A DNA stretch of 19,758 nucleotides from an uncultured Marvinbryantia sp. (GTDB lineage Bacteria; Bacillota; Clostridia; Lachnospirales; Lachnospiraceae), in the NCBI GenBank assembly GCA_937915375.1, contig CALDMO010000029.1:1-19758 (forward strand). Direction: 5' to 3'. This document shows positions 1 through 7,835 of the stretch, in pieces (the stretch's first letter is position 1; every line of letters starts with the position of its first letter). The position numbers were made by a program, and so were the translations under genes. Under the pieces are notes generated by a model. It worked only from the letters and a program-made list of their open reading frames with translations. It searched no databases and was not told the DNA's origin.

Positions 1-54
1 TAAACCGACCTCCCAATCGTTAGATTTTTGGTCTAACTTTTGGGGGTCGGTTCA
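1..54. repeat. Imperfect long inverted repeat, IS-end-like or terminator hairpin
   Basis: AACCGACC (3-10) pairs with GGTCGGTT (45-52), CCCAA (12-16) with TTGGG (40-44), and GTTAGA (19-24) with TCTAAC (32-37). This leaves a 7-nt loop and a stem of about 19 pairs. Read inward from either edge, each arm resembles terminal repeats of IS3/IS150-group elements (GACCCCCAAAAGTTAGAC-like, from memory). It also lies just downstream of the minus-strand DUF624 gene and could end that transcript, although no T-run is visible within the window. Confidence 0.6.
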
Positions 55-87
55 CATTGTACCGGTGCATTTTTTGATTCTTGTTTT

Positions 88-894
88 TTATACTTCCTCA
101 CCTTCGATGCGGGAAGCGTCTTTTTCTGTTTCTGTATCTGTTTGTTCTTCTGCTTCTACCGGAACAAGATTCCCGTTCTCATCTCTTTTGAGCGGTGTAC
201 CGATGTTTTGGAATACGCCGCTTTCCACATGGTAATCTTCTTCTGTTTTTTCTACCTCTTCCTCTTGATTTTCCGAAATATACATGTCAAAAATCTTCAC
301 AAAGAAGCGGGCATGCAGATAGGAAATCAGCGCGAATCCGAACATCATCCAGATCAAAATACCCCACGTCAGAGTAAACGCGGAAAGGAATGTCAGTACT
401 ACTGCGCCGACGCTGATAACGAGCATCAGGAGTGTTTTCGGAAAATGACGGATGGACATAAAAAACGCATTTTTTACAGTGTTTTTTATGGAGTTATAAA
501 ACTTTGCCAACACAGGGAAGGTATATAACAAAACCATTGCCATAACCAGTGAAACGGAAATCAGGGCGATTCTGATGACAGTTACAAAGCTGGCTGTCAT
601 AACGCTTAAAATCTGGAAATCAAAAAACAGCAGAACAATCAGCAGCAGAGCCACGACCCAGATGATCGTCGCCTGTTTGAAGTTTTCTTTGAAAGACTTA
701 AAGTAACTGCGGGCGATGTAAGCGTCTTCGTCGCGAGCCATTTTCATAGTCACATAATAAAGAGCGGTACATGATGCGCCAATCGTTACAATTGGGATAC
801 AGGTTAAAAGAAAAAGAATATTCAGAATCATTAAATCAGCAAGACGGGAAAGGAAACGGAATAGACCGCTGTCCATATTAAAAAAGCGTCCCAT
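88..894 (-). CDS. DUF624 (YesL-type) integral membrane protein
   Basis: A 268-residue membrane protein. The N-terminal stretch with MDSGLFRFLSRLADLMILN, a hydrophobic segment with IPIVTIGAS, and then ALYYVTMKMARDEDAYIARS is the typical opening of the DUF624/YesL family. The family is usually about 200-220 residues with five or six membrane segments. Hydrophobic segments lie roughly at residues 20-45, 75-92, 100-130 and 155-190. The C-terminal 60 residues or so are acidic and hydrophilic, an extension beyond the usual family length. The biochemical role is unknown; relatives often sit beside carbohydrate ABC transporter genes, but no such partner is visible here. The start is supported by AAAGAGGTG shortly upstream of the ATG. 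It is transcribed away from ileS, from its own promoter. Confidence 0.85.
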   Translation of the reverse strand: MGRFFNMDSGLFRFLSRLADLMILNILFLLTCIPIVTIGASCTALYYVTMKMARDEDAYIARSYFKSFKENFKQATIIWVVALLLIVLLFFDFQILSVMTASFVTVIRIALISVSLVMAMVLLYTFPVLAKFYNSIKNTVKNAFFMSIRHFPKTLLMLVISVGAVVLTFLSAFTLTWGILIWMMFGFALISYLHARFFVKIFDMYISENQEEEVEKTEEDYHVESGVFQNIGTPLKRDENGNLVPVEAEEQTDTETEKDASRIEGEEV

Positions 895-956
895 AAATTA
901 CACCTCTTTCTGTCAGTATCAAATTGTATGGGACTGCTGTAATTCCCACAAGCTAC

Positions 957-985
957 AGTATAGCGAATTCAGGCAAAAAATGCAA
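957..985 (-). promoter_or_regulatory. Candidate sigma-A promoter of the DUF624 gene
   Basis: On the minus strand, TTGCAT (985-980) and TATACT (962-957) are separated by 17 bp, about 60 nt upstream of the DUF624 start. The -10 matches five of six consensus bases; the -35 is weak. I see nothing else firm between here and the ileS promoter. Confidence 0.5.
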
Positions 986-1085
986 GTGAGGAAGGACAGG
1001 TTATAATTTTTTTAGAAAGTTGTCTTAAAACAGAAAAATTTAGATAAAATCAAGGACTCTGGAGCAAGGTTTTCTTGAATACTCC

Positions 1086-1114
1086 TTGACTTTACGGCAT
1101 TCTTACGCTATATT
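1086..1114 (+). promoter_or_regulatory. Sigma-A promoter of the ileS T-box transcript
   Basis: TTGACT (1086-1091) and TATATT (1109-1114) are separated by exactly 17 bp. The predicted start near 1121 places the whole T-box leader in the transcript. Confidence 0.75.
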
Positions 1115-1121
1115 AAAGAAC

Positions 1122-1406
1122 AGAAATACAACTAAACAGTATGTATGCAATGACGAAGACAGTACATTTGTCATGAAAGCCGCAGCGAGCCGGGGAAAGG
1201 TGAAAGCCCGGAGCAAGTAAGACAGATGGAAGATCACTTCTGAGCATCGGGATTGAAATTGCCGTTTGTGGCTGATAAGTAGATTCTGACGGTTCTTCCC
1301 CCCGTTATCGGGAACGACTATAAGGCTACGGTATATGCCGGAGCGGAGTAATTGTAACAGGTGGTATAGCGAGGCTCTCGTCCTTTTACGGATGAGGGCC
1401 TCTTTT
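1122..1406 (+). promoter_or_regulatory. T-box riboswitch leader (isoleucine), with terminator
   Basis: This untranslated leader senses uncharged tRNA and permits read-through into ileS. Visible elements, in order: a Stem I 5' side with GACGAAGACAGTA (near 1151), an AG-bulge and apical loop around 1185-1215 (GGTGAAAGCC inside a CCGGG/CCCGG stem), and the Stem I 3' side GATCACTTCTGAGC. The T-box sequence AACAGGTGGTATAGCGA lies at 1356-1372. Its bulge TGGT (1362-1365) can pair with the ACCA end expected of tRNA-Ile (discriminator A). The terminator stem 1371-1383/1390-1402 (GAGGCTCTCGTCC with GGATGAGGGCCTC) is followed by TTTT, and its 5' arm overlaps the T-box, as it should for mutually exclusive structures. 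The likely specifier is ATC at 1246-1248. ATT at 1252-1254 is an alternative, and both encode Ile. Confidence 0.9.
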
Positions 1407-1435
1407 GAGTTACCTACCTCAGAAAGGAGTTTTAC

Positions 1436-4400
1436 ATGTACGAAAAAGTTTCAACTGACTTAAAATTTGTTGACAGAGAGAAAAACATTGAAAAGTTCTG
1501 GAAAGAGAACCACATTTTTGAAAAAAGTATGGAAAATCGTAAAGACGGTCCGACTTATACGTTTTATGACGGTCCGCCTACGGCAAACGGCAAGCCGCAT
1601 ATCGGTCATGTGCTGACACGTGTTATTAAGGATATGATCCCGCGTTATCAGACGATGAAGGGAAATATGGTTCCGCGTAAAGCCGGCTGGGATACACACG
1701 GTCTGCCGGTGGAGCTGGAAGTGGAAAAACTTTTGGGGCTTGACGGAAAAGAGCAGATTGAAGAGTATGGTCTGGAACCATTTATTGACAAGTGTAAAGA
1801 AAGTGTCTGGAAATACAAAGGTATGTGGGAGGACTTCTCCGGTACGGTCGGTTTCTGGGCCGATATGGATGATCCATATGTAACATATCATGATAATTAT
1901 ATTGAGTCCGAATGGTGGGCGTTAAAACAGATCTGGGACAAAGGTCTCTTATATAAAGGATTTAAGATCGTGCCGTACTGTCCGCGCTGCGGTACTCCGC
2001 TTTCCGCACAGGAAGTGGCGCAGGGCTACAAGACTGTGAAAGAACGTTCTGCAGTAGTCCGCTTTAAAGTAAGAAATGAAGATGCTTATATTCTTGCGTG
2101 GACGACAACACCGTGGACATTGCCGTCCAACGTGGCGCTTTGTGTGAATCCGGATGAATCTTATGTAAAGGTAAAAGCAGCTGACGGAAATGTTTACTAT
2201 ATGGCAGAGGCTCTGCTGGATAAGGTTCTTGGCGGTCTCGGAAGTGAAGATACTCCGGCATACGAAATTCTGGAAAAATATGTCGGAAAGGATCTGGAAT
2301 ACAAAGAATATGAACCGCTGTACGAATGCGCGGACGTTTTGGCAAAGAAACAGAATAAAAAAGCGCACTTTGTAACCTGCGAAAACTATGTTACTTTGAG
2401 CGATGGTACCGGTGTGGTTCATATTGCCCCGGCATTTGGTGAAGATGATGCCAGAGTCGGCCGTATGTACGATCTGCCGTTCGTGCAGATGGTGGACGGC
2501 AAAGGTCAGATGTCGCCGGAAACACCGTTCGGCGGTTTGTTTGTAAAGAAAGCAGATCCGGAGGTATTAAAGGATCTTGAGGCCAGAGGACTGCTTTTTG
2601 ACGCTCCGAAATTTGAACATGAATATCCGCATTGCTGGAGATGTGATACACCGCTTCTTTACTATGCGCGTGAATCATGGTTTATCAAGATGACGGCAGT
2701 GAAAGATGATCTGATCCGTAACAATAAAACGATCAACTGGATTCCGGAGGGCATTGGAAGCGGACGCTTTGGCGCATGGCTGGAAAACGTACAGGACTGG
2801 GGTATTTCCCGTAACCGTTACTGGGGAACACCGTTAAATATCTGGGAATGTGAATGCGGACATCAGCACAGCATCGGAAGTCGTCAGGAATTATATGAAA
2901 TGAGCGGCAATGAGGCGGCAAAGACGGTTGAACTGCACAGACCATATATCGATGAGATTACGATTACCTGTCCGAAGTGCGGCAAACCGATGCACCGCGT
3001 ACCGGAAGTGATTGACTGCTGGTTTGATTCCGGCGCGATGCCGTTTGCGCAGCATCACTATCCGTTTGAAAATAAGGAAGTATTTGAACAGCAGTTCCCG
3101 GCGAAATTTATCTCTGAGGCAGTTGACCAGACACGCGGCTGGTTCTATTCGCTGTTGGCAGAATCCACGCTACTGTTTAACAAGGCTCCGTATGAGAACG
3201 TAATCGTTCTGGGTCATGTGCAGGATGAAAACGGTCAGAAAATGAGTAAATCCAAAGGAAATGCGGTTGACCCGTTTGACGCGCTGGAAACCTACGGTGC
3301 AGACGCGATCCGCTGGTATTTCTATATCAACAGCGCTCCGTGGCTGCCGAATCGTTTCCATGGAAAAGTTGTACAGGAAGGCCAGCGTAAATTTATGGGA
3401 ACCCTGTGGAATACCTATGCGTTTTTCGTTCTGTATGCGAATATTGATAATTTTGACGCGACAAAATATACATTGGAATATGATAAGCTTTCTGTAATGG
3501 ATAAGTGGCTTCTTTCCAAGATGAATTCCATGATCCAGGCAGTAGATGATCATCTTGGAAATTACCGTATTCCGGAGGCCGCAAGAGCGCTTCAGGAATT
3601 TGTCGATGATATGAGTAACTGGTACGTGCGCCGCAGCCGTGAGCGTTTCTGGGCAAAGGGCATGGAGCAGGATAAGATCAACGCTTATATGACGCTGTAC
3701 ACAGCTCTGGTAAATGTGGCAAAGGCGGCGGCTCCGATGGTGCCGTTCATGACAGAAGATATCTATCGCAATCTGGTATGCAGCATTGATAAAAATGCGC
3801 CGGAGAGCGTACATCTGTGTGATTTCCCGACAGTGGATGCTTCGATGATCGACAAAGAGCTGGAAGCCAGCATGGATGAAGTTCTGAAAATTGTTGTGAT
3901 GGGACGCGCGGCCAGAAATGCGGCGAATATCAAGAATCGTCAGCCGATCGCAAATATGTTTGTAAAGGCTCCGGAAGCGCTGTCCGAATATTTTGCGGAT
4001 ATCATCCGCGAGGAATTGAATACTAAGAAGGTTACGTTTACAAATGATGTAGAAGGTTTTGTTTCTTACAGCTTCAAACCGCAGCTGAAAACGGTCGGAC
4101 CGAAATATGGCAAGCTTCTCGGCGGTATCCGTCAGGTGCTTCCAAATCTGGACGGTAAAAAAGCGATGGCAGAGCTTAAGGAGACAGGTGCAATCCGCCT
4201 TGACATTAACGGCGAGACTGTTGTACTATCGGAAGAGGATTTACTCATTGAAACGGCACAATCTGAGGGATATATGACAGAGCAGGATAACGAGATTACT
4301 GTTGTTCTGGAAACGACGCTGACCCCGGAACTGATCGAAGAGGGCTTTGTCAGAGAACTGGTAAGCAAAGTGCAGACAATGAGAAAAGAGGCTGGCTTTG

Positions 4401-4588
4401 AAGTGACAGACAGAATTCTTGTTTTGGCAGCAGGTAATGAGAAGATTGAGACTGTTTTGAAAAATAACGCGGAACAGATCAAGTCTGAGGTGCTTGCAAA
4501 TGATATGATTTTGGGTGAAACACGCGGTTATGTGAAAGAATGGAATATTAACGGCGAGGCAGTAACCCTGGCAGTAGAGAAACAGTAA
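1436..4588 (+). CDS. ileS: Isoleucine--tRNA ligase (long, type-2-like)
   Basis: Cytoplasmic class I aminoacyl-tRNA synthetase that charges tRNA-Ile with isoleucine and hydrolyses mischarged Val-tRNA-Ile. The ATP-binding HIGH motif is at residues 55-58 (GKPHIGHVL) and KMSKS at 602-606 (QKMSKSKGN). The CP1 editing domain carries WTTTPWTLPSN at 222-232. Zinc-finger-like pairs are CPRCG near 183 and CPKCG in the second half of the insertion, and WFDSGAMP is the usual class-I signature. At 1050 residues, and without an obvious cysteine-rich zinc tail, it resembles the eukaryote-like type 2 enzymes. The family is known for reduced mupirocin sensitivity; applying that here is inference. The start is set by AAAGGAG (1423-1429), 6 nt before the ATG. 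It is controlled by the upstream T-box, which by itself supports the isoleucine assignment. Confidence 0.97.
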   Translation: MYEKVSTDLKFVDREKNIEKFWKENHIFEKSMENRKDGPTYTFYDGPPTANGKPHIGHVLTRVIKDMIPRYQTMKGNMVPRKAGWDTHGLPVELEVEKLLGLDGKEQIEEYGLEPFIDKCKESVWKYKGMWEDFSGTVGFWADMDDPYVTYHDNYIESEWWALKQIWDKGLLYKGFKIVPYCPRCGTPLSAQEVAQGYKTVKERSAVVRFKVRNEDAYILAWTTTPWTLPSNVALCVNPDESYVKVKAADGNVYYMAEALLDKVLGGLGSEDTPAYEILEKYVGKDLEYKEYEPLYECADVLAKKQNKKAHFVTCENYVTLSDGTGVVHIAPAFGEDDARVGRMYDLPFVQMVDGKGQMSPETPFGGLFVKKADPEVLKDLEARGLLFDAPKFEHEYPHCWRCDTPLLYYARESWFIKMTAVKDDLIRNNKTINWIPEGIGSGRFGAWLENVQDWGISRNRYWGTPLNIWECECGHQHSIGSRQELYEMSGNEAAKTVELHRPYIDEITITCPKCGKPMHRVPEVIDCWFDSGAMPFAQHHYPFENKEVFEQQFPAKFISEAVDQTRGWFYSLLAESTLLFNKAPYENVIVLGHVQDENGQKMSKSKGNAVDPFDALETYGADAIRWYFYINSAPWLPNRFHGKVVQEGQRKFMGTLWNTYAFFVLYANIDNFDATKYTLEYDKLSVMDKWLLSKMNSMIQAVDDHLGNYRIPEAARALQEFVDDMSNWYVRRSRERFWAKGMEQDKINAYMTLYTALVNVAKAAAPMVPFMTEDIYRNLVCSIDKNAPESVHLCDFPTVDASMIDKELEASMDEVLKIVVMGRAARNAANIKNRQPIANMFVKAPEALSEYFADIIREELNTKKVTFTNDVEGFVSYSFKPQLKTVGPKYGKLLGGIRQVLPNLDGKKAMAELKETGAIRLDINGETVVLSEEDLLIETAQSEGYMTEQDNEITVVLETTLTPELIEEGFVRELVSKVQTMRKEAGFEVTDRILVLAAGNEKIETVLKNNAEQIKSEVLANDMILGETRGYVKEWNINGEAVTLAVEKQ

Positions 4589-4604
4589 CTGGAAGGAGAA
4601 GCAA

Positions 4605-7070
4605 ATGGCAGCGAAAAAATTTGATAAGAAACAGTTTATCGCGGATGTAAAAGCGAATGTAAAAGCGCTTTACCGCAAAAATCTGGATGAGGCGACGCAG
4701 CAGCAGATTTTTCAGGCGGTATCTTATACGGTAAAGGATACTATCATTGATAACTGGCTGGCAACGCAGGAGCAGTACGAAAAAGAAGACCCGAAGTATG
4801 TATACTACATGTCCATGGAATTTTTGATGGGACGCGCGCTGGGCAACAACCTGATCAATCTGACAGAGTACGATGAGGTAAAAGAAGCTCTGGCAGAGAT
4901 TGGTTTTGATTTAAATGTGATCGAGGATCAGGAGCCGGATGCGGCGCTTGGAAACGGCGGTCTTGGCCGTCTGGCAGCGTGCTTCCTGGATTCTCTGGCT
5001 TCCCTTGGTTATCCGGCATACGGCTGTGGTATTCGTTACCGTTATGGTATGTTTAAACAGAAGATTGAAAACGGCTTTCAGGTGGAAGTACCGGACAACT
5101 GGTTAAAAGATGGAAATCCGTTCGAACTGCGCCGCCCGGAATATGCGAAAGAAGTAAAATTCGGCGGTTATGTTCGTGTAGAATATGATCCGAGTACCGG
5201 ACGTAATAAGTTTATTCAGGAGGGATATCAGTCTGTACGCGCGGTACCGTACGATTTCCCGATCGTAGGTTATAACAACCGCATTGTCAATACGCTTCGT
5301 ATCTGGGACGCAGAGGCAATCAGCGAATTCCAGCTCGATTCCTTTGACAAGGGCGATTACCATAAGGCAGTAGAACAGGAAAATCTGGCTCGCAATATCG
5401 TAGAGGTTCTTTATCCGAACGATAATCATTATGCCGGTAAAGAACTGCGTCTGAAACAGCAGTATTTCTTCATCTCTGCGAGTGTTCAGGCTGCGATTGA
5501 AAAATATAAGAAAAATCACAGTGACATCCGCAAATTCTATGAAAAGGCTACTTTTCAGCTGAATGATACACATCCGACGGTAGCGATCGCAGAATTAATG
5601 CGTATCCTTCTGGACGAAGAAGGACTGACCTGGGAAGAGGCATGGGATGTTACGACTAAGACTTGTGCTTATACCAACCATACGATCATGGCAGAAGCAT
5701 TGGAAAAATGGCCGATGGAACTGTTTTCCAGACTGCTTCCGCGTATCTACCAGATCATCGAAGAAATCAACCGTCGTTTTGTGATGGAAATTGAGGCAAA
5801 GTATCCGGGCAATTTTGAAAAAGTGCGCAAGATGGCGATTATCTTTGACGGACAGGTGAAGATGGCGCATCTGGCTATTGCGGCAGGTTATTCTGTAAAC
5901 GGCGTGGCTGCACTGCATACAGAAATTTTGAAAAAGGAGACTTTGAAAGATTTCTATGAGATGATGCCGGAGAAATTTAATAATAAGACAAACGGTATCA
6001 CGCAGAGACGTTTCCTGCTTCACGGCAACCCACTGCTTGCAAACTGGGTGACGGATCATATCGGCAGCGAATGGATCACAGATCTGCCGCAGATCGCAAA
6101 GCTGAAAGTGTATGCGGACGATAAGAAAGCGCAGCAGGAATTTATGAATATCAAATACCAGAACAAAGTGCGTCTGGCGAAATATATCCTGGAGCACAAT
6201 GGTATTGAAGTAAATCCGCGTTCGATTTTTGACGTACAGGTAAAGAGACTGCATGAGTATAAACGTCAGCTGATGAATATTCTGCATGTGATGTATCTGT
6301 ATAACCAAATTAAAGATCATCCGGAAATGGATTTCTATCCGAGAACATTTATCTTCGGCGCAAAGGCGGCAGCAGGTTACAGACGCGCGAAACTGACGAT
6401 CAAGCTGATCAATTCTGTTGCGGAAGTGATTAATAATGATGCGTCTATCAATAACAAGCTGAAGGTTGTATTCATCGAAGATTATCGTGTATCCAATGCA
6501 GAATGGATTTTTGCGGCGGCAGATGTTTCAGAGCAGATTTCTACTGCGTCTAAGGAAGCTTCCGGAACCGGAAATATGAAATTTATGCTCAATGGCGCTC
6601 CGACTCTGGGTACTTGGGATGGTGCGAACGTGGAAATCGTCGAGGAAGTCGGTGCGGAAAACGCGTTTATTTTCGGTCTGTCACCGGATGAAGTTATTAA
6701 TTATGAGAACAACGGCGGTTACTATCCGGAAAATATCTTCAACAGTGATCAGGATATTCGCCGTGTGCTGATGCAGCTGATCAACGGAGAATATTCTAAG
6801 GATGATCCGGAAAGATTCCGTGATATCTATGATTCTCTGTTGAATACAAAGAGCAGCGACAGAGCAGACACTTACTTTATTCTGGCGGATTTCAAAGCAT
6901 ACGCAGAAGCGCAGAAGAAGGTAGAGGAAGCATACCGTGATGAAGAAAGATGGGCAAAGATGGCTATCTTGAACGTGGCATGCAGCGGCAAGTTTACTTC
7001 TGACAGAACAATTCAGCAGTATGTGGACGATATCTGGCATCTGGAAAAAGTAAAGATTGCAGCGAAATAA
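4605..7070 (+). CDS. glgP: Glycogen/alpha-glucan phosphorylase
   Basis: Pyridoxal-phosphate-dependent GT35 enzyme that releases glucose-1-phosphate from glycogen or maltodextrin in the cytoplasm. Its 821 residues match the normal family length (about 800-820). GNGGLGRLAAC at residues 116-126 is a conserved family signature. The PLP-binding lysine is K659 in EASGTGNMKFMLNGA, followed by the typical LGTWDGANVEI. VQVKRLHEYKRQ is another family hallmark. No part appears truncated. The start is supported by GGAAGGAG about 6 nt upstream. Only 16 nt separate it from the ileS stop and no terminator lies between, so it is probably expressed at least partly from the ileS T-box transcript; an internal promoter cannot be excluded. 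Whether the true substrate is glycogen or maltodextrin cannot be read from sequence. Confidence 0.97.
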   Translation: MAAKKFDKKQFIADVKANVKALYRKNLDEATQQQIFQAVSYTVKDTIIDNWLATQEQYEKEDPKYVYYMSMEFLMGRALGNNLINLTEYDEVKEALAEIGFDLNVIEDQEPDAALGNGGLGRLAACFLDSLASLGYPAYGCGIRYRYGMFKQKIENGFQVEVPDNWLKDGNPFELRRPEYAKEVKFGGYVRVEYDPSTGRNKFIQEGYQSVRAVPYDFPIVGYNNRIVNTLRIWDAEAISEFQLDSFDKGDYHKAVEQENLARNIVEVLYPNDNHYAGKELRLKQQYFFISASVQAAIEKYKKNHSDIRKFYEKATFQLNDTHPTVAIAELMRILLDEEGLTWEEAWDVTTKTCAYTNHTIMAEALEKWPMELFSRLLPRIYQIIEEINRRFVMEIEAKYPGNFEKVRKMAIIFDGQVKMAHLAIAAGYSVNGVAALHTEILKKETLKDFYEMMPEKFNNKTNGITQRRFLLHGNPLLANWVTDHIGSEWITDLPQIAKLKVYADDKKAQQEFMNIKYQNKVRLAKYILEHNGIEVNPRSIFDVQVKRLHEYKRQLMNILHVMYLYNQIKDHPEMDFYPRTFIFGAKAAAGYRRAKLTIKLINSVAEVINNDASINNKLKVVFIEDYRVSNAEWIFAAADVSEQISTASKEASGTGNMKFMLNGAPTLGTWDGANVEIVEEVGAENAFIFGLSPDEVINYENNGGYYPENIFNSDQDIRRVLMQLINGEYSKDDPERFRDIYDSLLNTKSSDRADTYFILADFKAYAEAQKKVEEAYRDEERWAKMAILNVACSGKFTSDRTIQQYVDDIWHLEKVKIAAK

Positions 7071-7085
7071 AAAGAACTGTATAAA
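7057..7085 (+). promoter_or_regulatory. Candidate promoter for rbr inside the glgP 3' end
   Basis: TTGCAG (7057-7062), a 17-bp spacer and TATAAA (7080-7085). The -10 is good and the -35 matches three of six bases. It would start a transcript near 7092, immediately before the hairpin at 7102-7143. Tentative. Confidence 0.4.
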
Positions 7086-7101
7086 TTTCCCAAAAGAGGG
7101 C

Positions 7102-7148
7102 ATCCTCCTTATAGGACACAAAACGTGGTCTTATAAGGAGGATTTTTT
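7102..7148 (+). terminator. Strong terminator hairpin whose 3' arm carries the rbr Shine-Dalgarno
   Basis: ATCCTCCTTATA (7102-7113) is the perfect complement of TATAAGGAGGAT (7132-7143). Three more pairs and one G-U extend the stem to 16 bp around a short loop. A run of six T (7143-7148) follows, so this is a standard intrinsic terminator for glgP. The 3' arm includes AAGGAGG (7135-7141), the ribosome site of rbr, and the T-run abuts the rbr ATG at 7149. The same element can therefore stop transcription and hide the rbr ribosome site. Confidence 0.85.
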
Positions 7149-7688
7149 ATGGAATTAAAAGGCAGCAAAACGGAAAAAAATCTGTTGGAGGCGTTTGCCG
7201 GGGAAAGTATGGCGACAAATAAGTATACCTATTATGCAGCGAAGGCGCGAAAGGAGGGTTATCAGCAGATCGCGGCGATTTTTGAGGAAACCGCAGAAAA
7301 TGAACGCGCGCATGCAAAGCAGTGGTTTCAATATATCTGCGGCGGGGAGATTGAGGGAACTGCTGAAAATTTACTGGCGGCAGCGAACGGTGAAAATTTT
7401 GAGTGGACAGATATGTACAGCCGCATGGCAAAAGAGGCGAGGGAGGAAGGATTTACAGAAATTGCCGCAAAGTTTGAATTGGTGGCAAGGGTGGAAAAGG
7501 AGCATGAAGAACGTTACCGCAAACTGCTGAAGAATGTAGAAGATGGTCTTGTATTTTCCAGAGACGGGGATACAATCTGGCAGTGCCGCAAATGCGGTCA
7601 TATTTTTATTGGCAGGAAGGCGCCCGAAAAATGTCCGGTTTGCGCACATGAACAGGCATTTTTCCAGATAAAACCGGAAAATTACTGA
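7149..7688 (+). CDS. rbr: Rubrerythrin
   Basis: Non-haem diiron peroxidase of anaerobes that reduces hydrogen peroxide to water in the cytoplasm using electrons from rubredoxin-type partners. Residues 1-135 or so form the ferritin-like four-helix domain. Its iron ligands are visible as E19, the ExxH pair E52/H55, and the second ExxH pair E116/H119. Residues 143-179 form the rubredoxin-like domain, with C146/C149 (CRKCG) and C162/C165 (CPVC) for a mononuclear iron. The 179-residue length is normal for the classical two-domain form. The start follows AAGGAGG with a 7-nt spacer. That ribosome site lies in the 3' arm of the preceding hairpin, suggesting conditional translation or read-through. 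No terminator is obvious downstream. Confidence 0.96.
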   Translation: MELKGSKTEKNLLEAFAGESMATNKYTYYAAKARKEGYQQIAAIFEETAENERAHAKQWFQYICGGEIEGTAENLLAAANGENFEWTDMYSRMAKEAREEGFTEIAAKFELVARVEKEHEERYRKLLKNVEDGLVFSRDGDTIWQCRKCGHIFIGRKAPEKCPVCAHEQAFFQIKPENY

Positions 7689-7695
7689 TTTGACG

Positions 7696-7724
7696 GCATA
7701 ATTTAGAAGATCTGCTCATATAGT
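7696..7724 (+). promoter_or_regulatory. Candidate sigma-E (sporulation) promoter of spoIID
   Basis: GCATAAT (7696-7702), a 14-bp spacer and CATATAGT (7717-7724). Against the Bacillus sigma-E consensus (KMATATT, 14-15 bp, CATACANT) this matches 6 of 7 and 7 of 8 positions. spoIID is a known sigma-E gene in Bacillus, and this site is about 110 nt upstream of the coding start. The -10 also lies inside a small inverted repeat, CTGCT (7712-7716) with AGCAG (7728-7732). Confidence 0.65.
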
Positions 7725-7835
7725 TATAGCAGAAAACAAAATATACAGGGCTTTTGCAGAAATGAGGAATGAATCATCTAATTGCAGAAGTACCTGTTTT
7801 TCGTGTTTTACTGTGCAGAATGGAGAGGAATTTAT

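Noticed and set aside
40..528. 162-codon open frame on the plus strand opposite the DUF624 gene
   Set aside because: It is antisense to a clear membrane-protein gene; its Phe/Cys-rich product is the reverse-complement shadow of hydrophobic codons and has no ribosome site.
1490..1620. Possible mupirocin hyper-resistance form of IleRS
   Set aside because: The HIGH motif is canonical (residues 55-58), not the rearranged form associated with hyper-resistance.
5595..6320. 241-codon minus-strand open frame inside glgP
   Set aside because: Shadow of a highly conserved coding frame; no family resemblance, and no promoter or ribosome site found.
7782..7835. Upstream ATG extending SpoIID by 18 residues
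   Set aside because: No ribosome site in front of it, while 7836 has GGAGAGGA at good spacing and gives a typical membrane-anchor N-terminus.
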